64,000 bases of DNA from Corynespora cassiicola. Lineage: Eukaryota > Ascomycota > Dothideomycetes > Pleosporales > Corynesporascaceae. The notes beneath the pieces are model-generated. The model was not told the DNA's origin and made no database searches. It was given only the letters and a program-made list of their open reading frames with translations. Shown here one piece after another: positions 22,097 through 30,181 of this stretch. Positions within the stretch are counted from its first letter, which is position 1. Every line of letters begins with the position of its first letter. The stretch spans positions 2,170,001-2,234,000 of the forward strand of contig JAEUWY010000008.1 of the NCBI GenBank assembly GCA_022059125.1, written 5' to 3'. A program made the position numbers and the translations under genes.

Positions 22097-23131
22097 TTAG
22101 CCCATCCCCGCCATCTTCGCCTCAATCTCACTCCAGCTCAGCATCCTTCTCTTTTCCTGTTCCCACAACGTGCCCCTGACGCCTTGCTCCCAGATCCAGG
22201 CATCGCACAGGATAAGATCATCATCGTCGCCATAATAACTTTTAGGAACATCAGTCTCCCATATAGTTACGCGATCGTGCTCCTTCCAGTCCCTTGTGCC
22301 CTCAGGCGTTCGGTGATTGGCGTTCACATCAACCAGGATGACATCCACATGCTTTCCCAGATACCCCTCAAAGATGCGATCGATGTACTTTGCTTCCATA
22401 TGCGGGTGTCGAAGAAACACCAGCGTCTCCAACTTGACGGCAGAAAAGCAAAAATCCTCATGGCCGCTGTGCAGTCCCTGCGTCGTGATCGCTAAACGCC
22501 TTAGGTTAAGAGGTAGCCGTGGGAAGTAGTCGTTGATATCGTAAGAACAAACGAGTTCTTCTAGGTTCGGCATGTGGGCAAAGATGTTATTGTCGCTCAT
22601 GTGCGGCTTGACGACAAGGATTTCCGAAGGGGTCGCATAGATGGGTTGGAGATCAAGGGCGAGGCGCTTGAGGGTTCGACCGACCATGCTGCATAGGTCA
22701 ATTATCTGCGGCAGTCGGACTAACGGCGCCTCTTCGCATTTCGAGGTCTTCTGCGGTGATATAAACATCGATTTAAGCCGCTCGAGGGCGTTTGCTTCGT
22801 CGAATAGTTCTTCATCCCTGGCCGCCTGTCCAAAGTCGAGCTTCTGCGGATGGTGGCCAAGGTCCAGGCCCAAGGTGCGGCGGAACTGCGCATAGTTGGT
22901 GCAGTTATCCAGATAAACGCAATACTCGTATAGGTGCCGTGATGCGACACGGTAAAGCCCGCGGGAGACTAAAGTCAGCGCTCGTAACGCTCTTGTGACT
23001 GCATCGTGTTGCGCGAATGCGACTGGCAAACGGCCATCACGTGTCGCGACTAGCTGATCCAAGATGTGAGCCAACAGCTCCGGTGGCAGCGCCCATATGC
23101 CTCCACGCCGGCTCCCCTGAGGTGGTTCCAT
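22097..23131 (-). CDS. F-box-like protein (1)
   Basis: Single-exon, 344 residues. An F-box-like segment lies near the N-terminus (WALPPELLAHILDQLV, then LTLVSRGLYRVASRHLYEYCVYL), followed by a divergent leucine-rich region with FAHMPNLEELVCSYD and LPLNLRRLAITTQGLHS. The layout is that of the many fungal F-box proteins that offer substrates to SCF ubiquitin ligases. The C-terminal part is acidic (YYGDDDDLILCD). The start is the ATG at 23131, since the frame further upstream opens only with TTG. The transposon at 23284 inserted about 150 bases before this start, inside the probable promoter. Confidence 0.75.
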   Translation of the reverse strand: MEPPQGSRRGGIWALPPELLAHILDQLVATRDGRLPVAFAQHDAVTRALRALTLVSRGLYRVASRHLYEYCVYLDNCTNYAQFRRTLGLDLGHHPQKLDFGQAARDEELFDEANALERLKSMFISPQKTSKCEEAPLVRLPQIIDLCSMVGRTLKRLALDLQPIYATPSEILVVKPHMSDNNIFAHMPNLEELVCSYDINDYFPRLPLNLRRLAITTQGLHSGHEDFCFSAVKLETLVFLRHPHMEAKYIDRIFEGYLGKHVDVILVDVNANHRTPEGTRDWKEHDRVTIWETDVPKSYYGDDDDLILCDAWIWEQGVRGTLWEQEKRRMLSWSEIEAKMAGMG

Positions 23132-23279
23132 AACGGAAGGATTCAGCAGCGAGAGTTGAAGGGTGGGAGTGGGAGTGGGGTCGGCGCAAGACAAGCAGAG
23201 AAAGTAGAGCCGAGCGTCGATTACGTCATAGATCTGCTACAATGTGCCGTCAATACGCTTTTATCCTCTCCCTTTGACG

Positions 23280-23283
23280 ACAT
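23280..23283. other. Left target-site duplication (ACAT)
   Basis: ACAT abuts the left inverted repeat and is repeated at 27300-27303 beside the right one. This is the 4-base duplication expected from a staggered integration cut. Confidence 0.75.
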
Positions 23284-23336
23284 CTACGGAGGCCGATTAA
23301 GAGGTAGAGGGACAAAACTGTTTAGCGAACTGAAAA
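23284..23336 (+). repeat. Left terminal inverted repeat of the transposon
   Basis: 53 bases matching the reverse complement of 27247-27299 without a mismatch. It starts CTACGGAGGC and ends GAACTGAAAA. The match stops abruptly after this. Confidence 0.95.
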
Positions 23337-23400
23337 AATTCTTTACCCCGCTTCTGCAACCTTTTGAACCTGTACAAACCAGTATTGTTATAAAATAAAT

Positions 23401-25075
23401 ATGCCTGGTAAGCTTATTAAATACATATTTTCGTACAAAGCTTCTAATAGTATTATAGGTGGTCGTCCTGCAATTAACCTTGAAGGGTACCAGCTCGAAA
23501 TGGCAGCCCTTTACCATGAAGGCCTTACTTTTGAGCAGATTGCACAGTACCTTTTTGAAACCTATAATCTTCGTGTAAACCTTCGTACGATAAAGCGACG
23601 ATTTCGATCATGGAAAATTACACGGCGGCTTCCTATAGAAGTTGAAGATATTATTAAGAATAGAATTCTAGTTCTATTCTTTGAGGTTGGCCTTGAGGAC
23701 AAAGAGATACTATCAGTTCTCCATGATGAGGGGTGTAATATTGGGAAATATACACTCGTACGACTTCGTTTTGAGCTTAATCTTCGAAGACGCGTTAGAG
23801 GTATTGAGCAACAGCAGGAAGCAGACCAGCTCGTACAAAGGCTTGTAGCTCAAGAGCTACAGAAGGGAACTATTGATGGATATGGACGACGATATCTTTA
23901 TACCCATTTTCGACAGCGCGGCCATATTATTGCGCGGGATCGATTATTTCAAGCCTATCGTACGATAAATCCTGAAGCTGTTGAGCGCCGTAAGCGGGAT
24001 CTCCAGCGACACCGTGGAGAGTATATTGTACCTGGGCCAAATTTCATCTGGTCTATTGATGGGTACTTAAAGCTTAAACCGTACGGTATAGAGGTTTATG
24101 CCTGTATTGATGCATATTCACGCTATGTGGTATGGGTATATATTGGAATCTCTGCTTGTACGGCTGTGAGCTGCCTCCGTCAATATACTGAAACGTTAGA
24201 AAATACACAGCAGCAACCACGTTTCGTACGATCTGATCGAGGAGGAGAAACTGTTATGCTAGCAGACGCCCATTATCAGCTTCAAACAGCTACTGAGCCA
24301 GAGCTTCAATTTAATGAATGCTATCTTTATGGGACAAGTACAGCAAATCAATGAATTGAAGCTTGGTGGCTACAGCTTTCAAAAGGGCTTCTTTTTCGAT
24401 GGCGGGTAAGTTATCGTACGAGCTATTAAGTCTATATACTTACTATTAGTAGAACTTTTTTCATCAACTTCAGTCTCAAGGCGCTTTTTCTAAAAGCAGT
24501 ATAGCAGATCAAGTTAGCCTTTATGCAGTGTATATTCCAATTCTTCGTAATGAGCTTTATAGCTTCGTACGACTTTGGAATTCTCACACAATTCGAAAGC
24601 AAAAGAACCGTCCAAATGCTGTAGTTGGGAAGCCATTTATGCTTTACCATCATCCCGGAAGCCATATTCAGAACTGGGCAGTATCATTTGACCCTGAGAA
24701 GCTTCGTACGATTAAGCAAGACGTTGCATCCTGGGATATTGATGCTTATCTTCCGCCTGAGACGTTAGAGTGGTGTAATGGGGTACTGAACTCTCTTGGT
24801 TTTGATTCTACAACTGCACCTGATCCTCAAGATCGTACGATGCCATATCTTGATATATACCTTCAGCTTCAAGAAAGAGTTAAAAGTCATATTCAAAATG
24901 GATTTCAGCCAGTATTATCACTACTTCAACCTCCTGTTGGTGCAAGAATGTGGCAGGTACGTTATTTATTAAGTTGAAAGCTATAAATACTAACAGAAAT
25001 TAGGCAAACCAGGATACTGTACGAAACGCTGATCTTGAAACTGATTCGTACGATCTAGAACTTCCTATTATCTAG
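23401..25075 (+). pseudogene. Integrase-like (DDE) transposase with one nonsense codon
   Basis: Exons are 23401-24405, 24453-24956 and 25004-25075, with two phase-0 introns of 47 nt; the second has an ACTAACAG branch. Read through the stop, it gives 526 residues. The N-terminus has a helix-turn-helix-like region (GLTFEQIAQYLF, LRTIKRRFRSW). The integrase core shows the first Asp in IWSIDGYLKLK, the second in VRSDRGGE, and the third acidic residue in IEAWWLQLSKG. A TGA at 24352-24354 stands where relatives have Arg in an NQRIE motif, two codons before the catalytic Glu. It is a C-to-T change of CGA, cutting off the third catalytic residue. No intron can skip it. Everything else is intact, so it died recently or needs help from another copy. 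Confidence 0.88.
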
Positions 25076-25130
25076 ATATAGCTTAGCTACTTCGCCTATG
25101 TACAGTGACTAAGCTCTAATTTCCACATAC

Positions 25131-25139
25131 TATATATAA
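25131..25139 (+). promoter_or_regulatory. TATA-like box of the transposon accessory gene
   Basis: TATATATAA lies about 90 bases before the ATG at 25226 and after the transposase stop, so the second gene probably has its own promoter. Confidence 0.4.
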
Positions 25140-25199
25140 TTTTGTCCTCCTTTTTGTCCCTTATTTTGTCCCTTATTTTGTCCTTTATTTTGTCCTTCA
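25140..25199 (+). repeat. Five tandem 12-bp units in the accessory gene leader
   Basis: Five copies of a TTTTGTCC(C/T)TTA-type unit run head to tail between the TATA-like box and the ATG at 25226. The third and second units are identical, the others differ at one to three positions. Confidence 0.8.
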
Positions 25200-25225
25200 T
25201 CTCGTACGATATATTTTTATATATA

Positions 25226-26164
25226 ATGGATAGTACTGAGTTTACACAGTACTGTCCAAAAACTGGACAACTACATGCTGAACACCCATTATCTTATATA
25301 TTCTGCCCAAACTGCCGCGCTCAAATCCGCTTGTCAACACCTACCGTACGAAAAGAAAAAGAAGTAATTACACTTGATGATACTCCAGAAAAGCAAAGCA
25401 AAGCAATATTTATTCCAGCTGCGCGGGCAAGTACCCGTACAGTAGCTGAATCAGCCCGACAACAATCAATACAGCGAACTTCTCAGAACTTTGTACGAGG
25501 CCCTGCAGCACTGGCCAAGCTACCAATTCTTCTAATTGTTTGCCTCGTACGATTTGAACGTATTCTTGAAGGTACTTGGGAGAGACAGAAGTTTATTGAA
25601 TATGAAGTTCTACGTATGTATAAGCCTTACTTTATTATAAATACTAATAGTATAATAGATAAAGCTCATGTTCAACCAACAAACTGTACGATAAACAGTC
25701 TTAACGAATTCATTCAAACCCACCTTCTCAGCGAGCTCGTACGAATCAACCTCTCAAACTTTATAGATACCAATCCATATATGGTTGCAGATATTGGCAA
25801 AGACGGTGTAACACATCTTCCAAAAAGTGCTGAAGCCTATTGTACAGCAAAAGAGCTATTAGATAGTGGTTACTTTAAGAAGAACTCTCAAGGTGTTACT
25901 ACTATATATCTAGTATATGAGAAATTTGAAGAGATAGACTTATCACTGTCGTACGAAACACCTTCTAAGCCACCAAAAGTTAAAAAAGAAGGGAAAAGAA
26001 GTGGGGCAGTAAAGAAAGAGGTATTAGTTAAGCAAGAACCGGTATCGTACGAGCGGAAGCGGGCAATTTCTCAGCTCTCAGATGTTCAGCAAGTACGTTC
26101 ACCAGAGCAGGAAAGAGAGGCAGAGCAAAAAGAAGGATATAGACTTCGAAGTAATAAGAAGTAG
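25226..26164 (+). CDS. Transposon accessory protein of unknown function
   Basis: Intact single-exon frame of 312 residues inside the transposon, on the transposase strand. The N-terminus has CPKTGQLHAEHPLSYIFCPNC, a possible zinc knuckle. It is followed by a basic, disordered stretch, then a folded central part (PILLIVCLVRFERILEGTWERQKFIEYEVLRMY) and a Lys-rich C-terminus ending EGYRLRSNKK, nuclear-signal-like. A VKQEP-type sequence could be a sumoylation motif. I recognise no family. The ATG at 25226 is chosen because the frame upstream is only the 12-bp repeat and opens with TTG. Its codons carry six exact TCGTACGA sites. A DNA-binding helper of transposition is a reasonable guess, nothing more. 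Confidence 0.75.
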   Translation: MDSTEFTQYCPKTGQLHAEHPLSYIFCPNCRAQIRLSTPTVRKEKEVITLDDTPEKQSKAIFIPAARASTRTVAESARQQSIQRTSQNFVRGPAALAKLPILLIVCLVRFERILEGTWERQKFIEYEVLRMYKPYFIINTNSIIDKAHVQPTNCTINSLNEFIQTHLLSELVRINLSNFIDTNPYMVADIGKDGVTHLPKSAEAYCTAKELLDSGYFKKNSQGVTTIYLVYEKFEEIDLSLSYETPSKPPKVKKEGKRSGAVKKEVLVKQEPVSYERKRAISQLSDVQQVRSPEQEREAEQKEGYRLRSNKK

Positions 26165-26341
26165 AGTATTCTTTTGTACGAATTCTATTCTATCTACTAG
26201 CCTGTTTAGTTTCACTGTTATACAGCTACTTATCCCAGTTACCGCGTAAAGGTACAGGCTATAACTGAGTGCTAGGGACACCCCCCCAAGCTAGGGTATA
26301 GTGAAAAAACTAAAAACTAAATAAAGAAATCGTACGAACCT

Positions 26342-26931
26342 TCATGCCAAAACAATGGCATTTTGGGCCGAAGCCCCAGGACCATCGTCGTCCAAAAGGA
26401 AAGGCCGGGCTGCCGACCCATCCCCAGCCGCCCCTCCACCCCCCCCTGGGCCGGGACCCAAGCGCAGTGGCCCACCGTCTGGCTCATCATCTCCACCAGC
26501 TCGTACAGAGCAGCGCGCTGCATGGTCTCGCCATTTACAGTTCGCACATGCTCCGCCAAAGTGCCCCTCTGCGCGGCGGCACTCTGGGAACGGACGAGAA
26601 CCCGATGCTGCATGCAAGCAGTGGCTGCATGGGACATCCAGCGTCCGCCCACGAGACTGGATGAGGATGCCATTTATGTACGAGGGGCGGTGCGAAACGA
26701 CCTGCTCAGGCCGGATGCTTCCTCGTACGTACTCCACATCCTGACCAGGCAAGGCCAGCAACGCACGCCCCTGCGGGCTGTGCACAAACGGGGCCAGCTG
26801 CTGCTGTCCTACAATGAGGACGGGGTTGGTATTGGGGCCAGCCAGGCGGGCGGCAGCCTCGGCGGCGTTGTACAGGATAAGAGCCCTAGCAAAGTTAGCT
26901 TCGTACGATAATAACAGAATAGGGATTACAT
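26342..26931 (-). CDS. Transposon-borne Cys-rich protein (DUF3716-like) with split start codon
   Basis: On the - strand of the transposon. The start ATG is assembled by splicing: AT at 26931-26930, a 44-nt intron (26929-26886, GTAATC...GCTAAC...CTAG), then G at 26885. The result is 181 residues. The protein begins MALILYNAAEAAARLAGPNT, continues through QQQLAPFVHSPQGRALLALPG, and has the Cys cluster CSHCLHAAS, FPECRRAEG, GACANCKW and ARCSVR. This resembles the fungal DUF3716 domain found in many uncharacterised genomic proteins. A Gly/Asp-rich tail follows. Upstream in this frame there is a stop (TAA, 27063-27065) and no ATG, so the split start is the best reading. The gene converges on the accessory gene. 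Its role in the element is unknown; it could be captured host DNA. Confidence 0.65.
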
Positions 26932-27024
26932 TGTTGTTGTGGTGGTGGTGGTAGTGGTGGTAGTGGTGGTGGTGGTGCTGGTGGTGCTGGTGCTGATGCT
27001 GGTGCTGGTGCTGGTGCTGGTGGT
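26932..27024. repeat. (GGT)n-type trinucleotide repeat
   Basis: About 93 bases of GGT with interspersed GCT, AGT and GTT, directly 5' of the Cys-rich gene, so on its transcribed strand it is an ACC/AGC-rich leader. No ATG lies in it. Confidence 0.9.
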
Positions 27025-27062
27025 AAAGAGAAGAAGAGAGAAGGTTTGTACGTTGAGGCCAG

Positions 27063-27070
27063 TTTATATA
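27063..27070 (-). promoter_or_regulatory. TATA-like box of the Cys-rich transposon gene
   Basis: On the - strand TATATAAA lies about 130 bases upstream of the split start codon, supporting transcription in this direction. Confidence 0.4.
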
Positions 27071-27246
27071 TCTAATACTTCTAAATTAGGAAGTAGTAAG
27101 TGAGAGAGGGAAGTCGCGATAGAGTCACGTGATATCTCTATCTAGTTCTATTACTATCTAAATAACTAGCACTTATAATTTTAACACTACTATTGTACGA
27201 AAATAAGTCTTTAATATTATATAAGAAAGAATGTTTATATATTACA

Positions 27247-27299
27247 TTTTCAGTTCGCTAAACAGTTTTGTCCCTCTACCTCTTAATCGGCCTCCGTAG
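27247..27299 (-). repeat. Right terminal inverted repeat of the transposon
   Basis: Perfect 53-base reverse complement of 23284-23336. The following four bases, ACAT (27300-27303), repeat those before the left end. Confidence 0.95.
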
Positions 27300-27303
27300 A
27301 CAT

Positions 27304-27839
27304 CTTGATGATCTTGAAAGATCCCGAATACATTATAAGCTCATACCGGTCGGTATAATAGCCTGAGAGTGTCCTAGTCGTGCCGGCATTGTCTTCTCAT
27401 GCCCCAGCGCGCGTCTTGGCCTCCCCCGTCTCATGATTGTCCAGAGGAGAACCAGATTTGGTCACTTACTCCGAATGTTTTTGTGGGTTTATATGCCCAA
27501 GAGCTTTCTTATCTGACATAAGTAGACACGTCACAGATGTAAGAATTTGGGGGCCTGAAAACTCGTCAGATATCCGCAACAAATCAACAACAGCCATCGA
27601 GCCAGGAGCTACATCCTACGCTAACGATCTATGTGCCAAATGTGTACAATACTAAAGGCATGGCAGCCATCCTACAAAACCTTTACTCTTCAAAGTCTGG
27701 TGTACTAGATCCCTGCCATAGACTATACTTGAAGAAGCTATTGCTGCTGTACGCCCAACGAAAATGCCATTATAAAACATGTACAGCCGCCTCATGTGCT
27801 GCTTCTCTAGATGATATTCTCTAAAATCTCATAGAAATC
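27304..27839. other. Intergenic region right of the transposon
   Basis: About 535 bases that, before insertion, joined the promoter side of the F-box gene and that of the SDR gene. No gene is supported. Confidence 0.5.
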
Positions 27840-28703
27840 ATGTCGTTCACAGAGAAACAACATTTAGAAATATACCCTGCACTCTCCCTTTCCCGAGCCG
27901 ACCTCTGGCTATCCGGCAAATCGGTCCTCATCACCGGAGGCGGCTATGGAATCGGCGCTGGCCTAGCCCATTCCTTCGCGCAGGCAAAAGCCAGCCGCAT
28001 AGCCATCTGTGGCCGCACCGAGTCCCGCCTCAAAGAAACGGCCTCGGGGCTCCAATCAGCCTATCCCGAAACAAAAATCGAATACTACATCGTCAGCATC
28101 ACTGACGAAAAGGCCGTCCAGTCCATGTTCGACTCCTTCGGCTGTCCCGACATCCTAGTAAACAATGCGGGAGCCTTCTTCCGCGGCGTGAACCTGAAAG
28201 ACATCGACTTGAAAGATTGGTGGGCAACCATCGAAACGAATCTCCTTGGCACGGCGATCGTCACGCAAACTTTCCTCCGCGCGAAGTCTGAGGGGCAGCC
28301 TGGAACTGTCATCATGATGAATAGCTCTGGCGCACACTGGGGAAAGCTTCCGGGAATGACCCACTATGTGGCGGGCAAGGCTGGCGTTTTTCGCTTCTCG
28401 GAGCTTCTGCAGTCAGAGAATCCTGAAGTGCGCGTGTTCAATGTCAGTCCTGGTTTTGTGGAGACGGATATGATGAAATTGGCTGAGGAGGCGGGATTGA
28501 AGGGGTTTCCTATGACGAGTAAAGAGTTGGTAGGGAATTTTGCGGTTTGGCTTTGTTCGAGCGAGGCGGACTTCTTGAAAGGTAGGTTTGTGAGAGTGGG
28601 GTGGGATATTGAAGAGTTGAAAGAAAAGAAAGAGGAGATAGTCGAGAAAGACTTCTTGACATGCAGCCTCTCAGGCATGGATGGACAAGCTATGAGACTG
28701 TAG
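27840..28703 (+). CDS. Classical short-chain dehydrogenase/reductase (SDR)
   Basis: NAD(P)(H)-dependent oxidoreductase, single-exon, 287 residues. Motifs: cofactor loop TGGGYGIG near residue 32, strand ICGRTESR that follows beta-2, NNAG near residue 107, catalytic Ser in MMNSSGAHWG, and the YVAGK active-site Tyr/Lys near residue 178, followed by VSPGFVETDM. All four catalytic positions (Asn, Ser, Tyr, Lys) are present, so it should be active. The cofactor loop's GRTESR suggests NADP(H). The C-terminus is Lys/Glu-rich and longer than a minimal SDR. No targeting signal. Substrate unknown. The transposon insertion lies about 540 bases upstream. Confidence 0.92.
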   Translation: MSFTEKQHLEIYPALSLSRADLWLSGKSVLITGGGYGIGAGLAHSFAQAKASRIAICGRTESRLKETASGLQSAYPETKIEYYIVSITDEKAVQSMFDSFGCPDILVNNAGAFFRGVNLKDIDLKDWWATIETNLLGTAIVTQTFLRAKSEGQPGTVIMMNSSGAHWGKLPGMTHYVAGKAGVFRFSELLQSENPEVRVFNVSPGFVETDMMKLAEEAGLKGFPMTSKELVGNFAVWLCSSEADFLKGRFVRVGWDIEELKEKKEEIVEKDFLTCSLSGMDGQAMRL

Positions 28704-28921
28704 AAATCCACATCCATATATACTGGGGTAATACAAAAACCTTCAAAGCCGTGGCAGAATATTTAAACTTAATTCCGACTAACTTAAGGAATGTGAGTTC
28801 CAGCCTGGAAATGTGCTGGGAAATCTAATCAAAAGATGCCATAGCCGGTTCAACCGTCGCAAAGCATACAGGAATAGTCCTACCCATTGAATGAATGTGC
28901 CACCTTCTGATAGAATAGCTA

Positions 28922-29413
28922 CTACTCAAGCTGAGTTTCGTGACTAGGACCGACATCACTCTGCCATCTGCACCTGCGCCAAAAATCATGTATCACCACA
29001 CTAGCGAGCAATGATATAATGACAGCCATCGGCAGGATAAACCGAATACAATCAATCAAGTCCCTATAGCATCCTAGTCCTACAGCTGCTCCGCAGGATA
29101 TGCCGATTAGAAGAAATCGGTCCTGGTACTGGTCGACTTTGTTCAAATGATAGAGCCCAACAGCAGTAGCCATGAAGACAGTCGAAGGGAAAATTCCATC
29201 CTCGACGGTTTTCGGGTCGCTATTTCCTTGTAGCGACCATGGAAGATGGTTCGTTTCAAACATCCATCCCCATCCGGTTATGGCAAAGCATGAACTTATA
29301 GCGTACCGGTTCGTTTCATTGGAGTCAAAATTATCGTCGTCGGATTCAAGGATATAGACATTTTCAAGTCCTTTTTCGAAACTTTTCAATATTCCCCAGC
29401 TTTCGGAAGGCAT
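28922..29413 (-). CDS. Small membrane protein of unknown function
   Basis: Intact ATG frame of 163 codons. The first ~50 residues are soluble and acidic (LESDDDNFDSNE). Three hydrophobic segments follow: FPSTVFMATAVGLYHL, FLLIGISCGAAVGLGCY and FILPMAVIISLLASVVI. A short charged tail (FWRRCRWQ) ends it. I recognise no family. It is convergent with the SDR gene. A multi-exon membrane protein gene lies divergently at 30182. The regular hydrophobic pattern supports a real protein. Confidence 0.5.
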   Translation of the reverse strand: MPSESWGILKSFEKGLENVYILESDDDNFDSNETNRYAISSCFAITGWGWMFETNHLPWSLQGNSDPKTVEDGIFPSTVFMATAVGLYHLNKVDQYQDRFLLIGISCGAAVGLGCYRDLIDCIRFILPMAVIISLLASVVIHDFWRRCRWQSDVGPSHETQLE

Positions 29414-30181
29414 GGATGAGGATATTGGGATGAAATGTATTCTGTTTGGATTAGAATGTAATGGCCTAGGAGTAATTGGGATCTAGCCCTAATGACAATG
29501 TCACCTTTCAATTTGAGAACTTGTATAAATTTTCTGTGACCTGATGGGTCGAATAGAATTATTAATTTGAAAAACGTTTACTATGGTGAGTTTGAGGTGT
29601 GTAGGAAGTTGAAATACAGTAGGAAAGCCTTGTGGTTGATGGATGAGCAGGCCCAGGCGTTATCATAATAAACATTCTTACACCGGTCATTGCAATGATT
29701 CTCAAATAATCGAAAAGGCAAAGAAGGCAAACAATATCGTAAGCTTGATGAGCTGGTGTGTATAGCCACTGAAATCTTGGTGTGGCTGTGTATTGTAAGC
29801 GAATCATATCCTGCATAGATTGTGCTTCGCCATCATATCAGCCTCAGTTCATCTATCTCTGCTTACCTTGACCGGAAGGCCTGTACACTTGATATGCCTT
29901 TCAATGATTTGCCTAACGTTTTTCTTGCCTTTTTTTATGACGTCGTATATTGGGCTGTGTTTAGATGTAAGGTTTAATATTCTCTTTCCGTCTCCCGCCC
30001 TCCTATGACTCTAGGCGAAGGAGCCACATGCTCTCACATTTTCCTTCTAGGCTCCAAGCCTTCCAGCCAGTGCTTTGACCCCCAGAAGTTCCAATCTTCC
30101 AATTGTCAACTAAAGGACAGGTATGAATGTTTCGCCATCTTAGAATCTTTTTCCCTATTACTGATACGCGAGAAAGTCATT
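29414..30181. other. Intergenic region between divergent membrane-protein genes
   Basis: About 770 AT-rich bases. The frame open upstream of 30182 on the + strand has no ATG with family support and is treated as leader. Confidence 0.45.

Larger units (their letters stand above)
23583..26908. repeat. Dispersed array of the palindrome TCGTACGA
   Basis: Sixteen exact copies start at 23583, 23756, 23958, 24224, 24414, 24565, 24704, 24833, 25046, 25202, 25545, 25737, 25949, 26045, 26330 and 26901. One-mismatch copies start at 23431, 23831, 25344, 25491, 26174, 26723 and 27193. They fall in exons in all three frames (reading Val-Arg, Arg-Thr or Ser-Tyr-Asp/Glu), in introns (24414, 26901) and between genes (25202, 26330). 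Most spacings are 130-270 bases. Across the rest of the window even the core CGTACG is rare. Confidence 0.9.
23284..27299. mobile_element. Complete 4,016-bp DNA transposon with integrase-like transposase
   Basis: Ends are perfect 53-bp inverted repeats (23284-23336 and 27247-27299) starting CTACGGAGGC. They are flanked by a 4-base direct repeat ACAT (23280-23283 and 27300-27303), the likely target duplication. Inside are a three-exon transposase, an accessory protein on the same strand and a Cys-rich protein on the opposite strand. The catalytic core is integrase-like (rve). Ginger-type transposons share such a core and short duplications, but these ends do not begin with TGT, so I leave the superfamily open. 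Identical ends and only one coding lesion imply a recent insertion. The element is crowded with the palindrome TCGTACGA. Confidence 0.93.

Noticed and set aside
24326..24390. A short intron (GTACAG...CTACAG) that would skip the TGA in the transposase
   Set aside because: It would be under 40 nt and would delete the catalytic Glu region itself.
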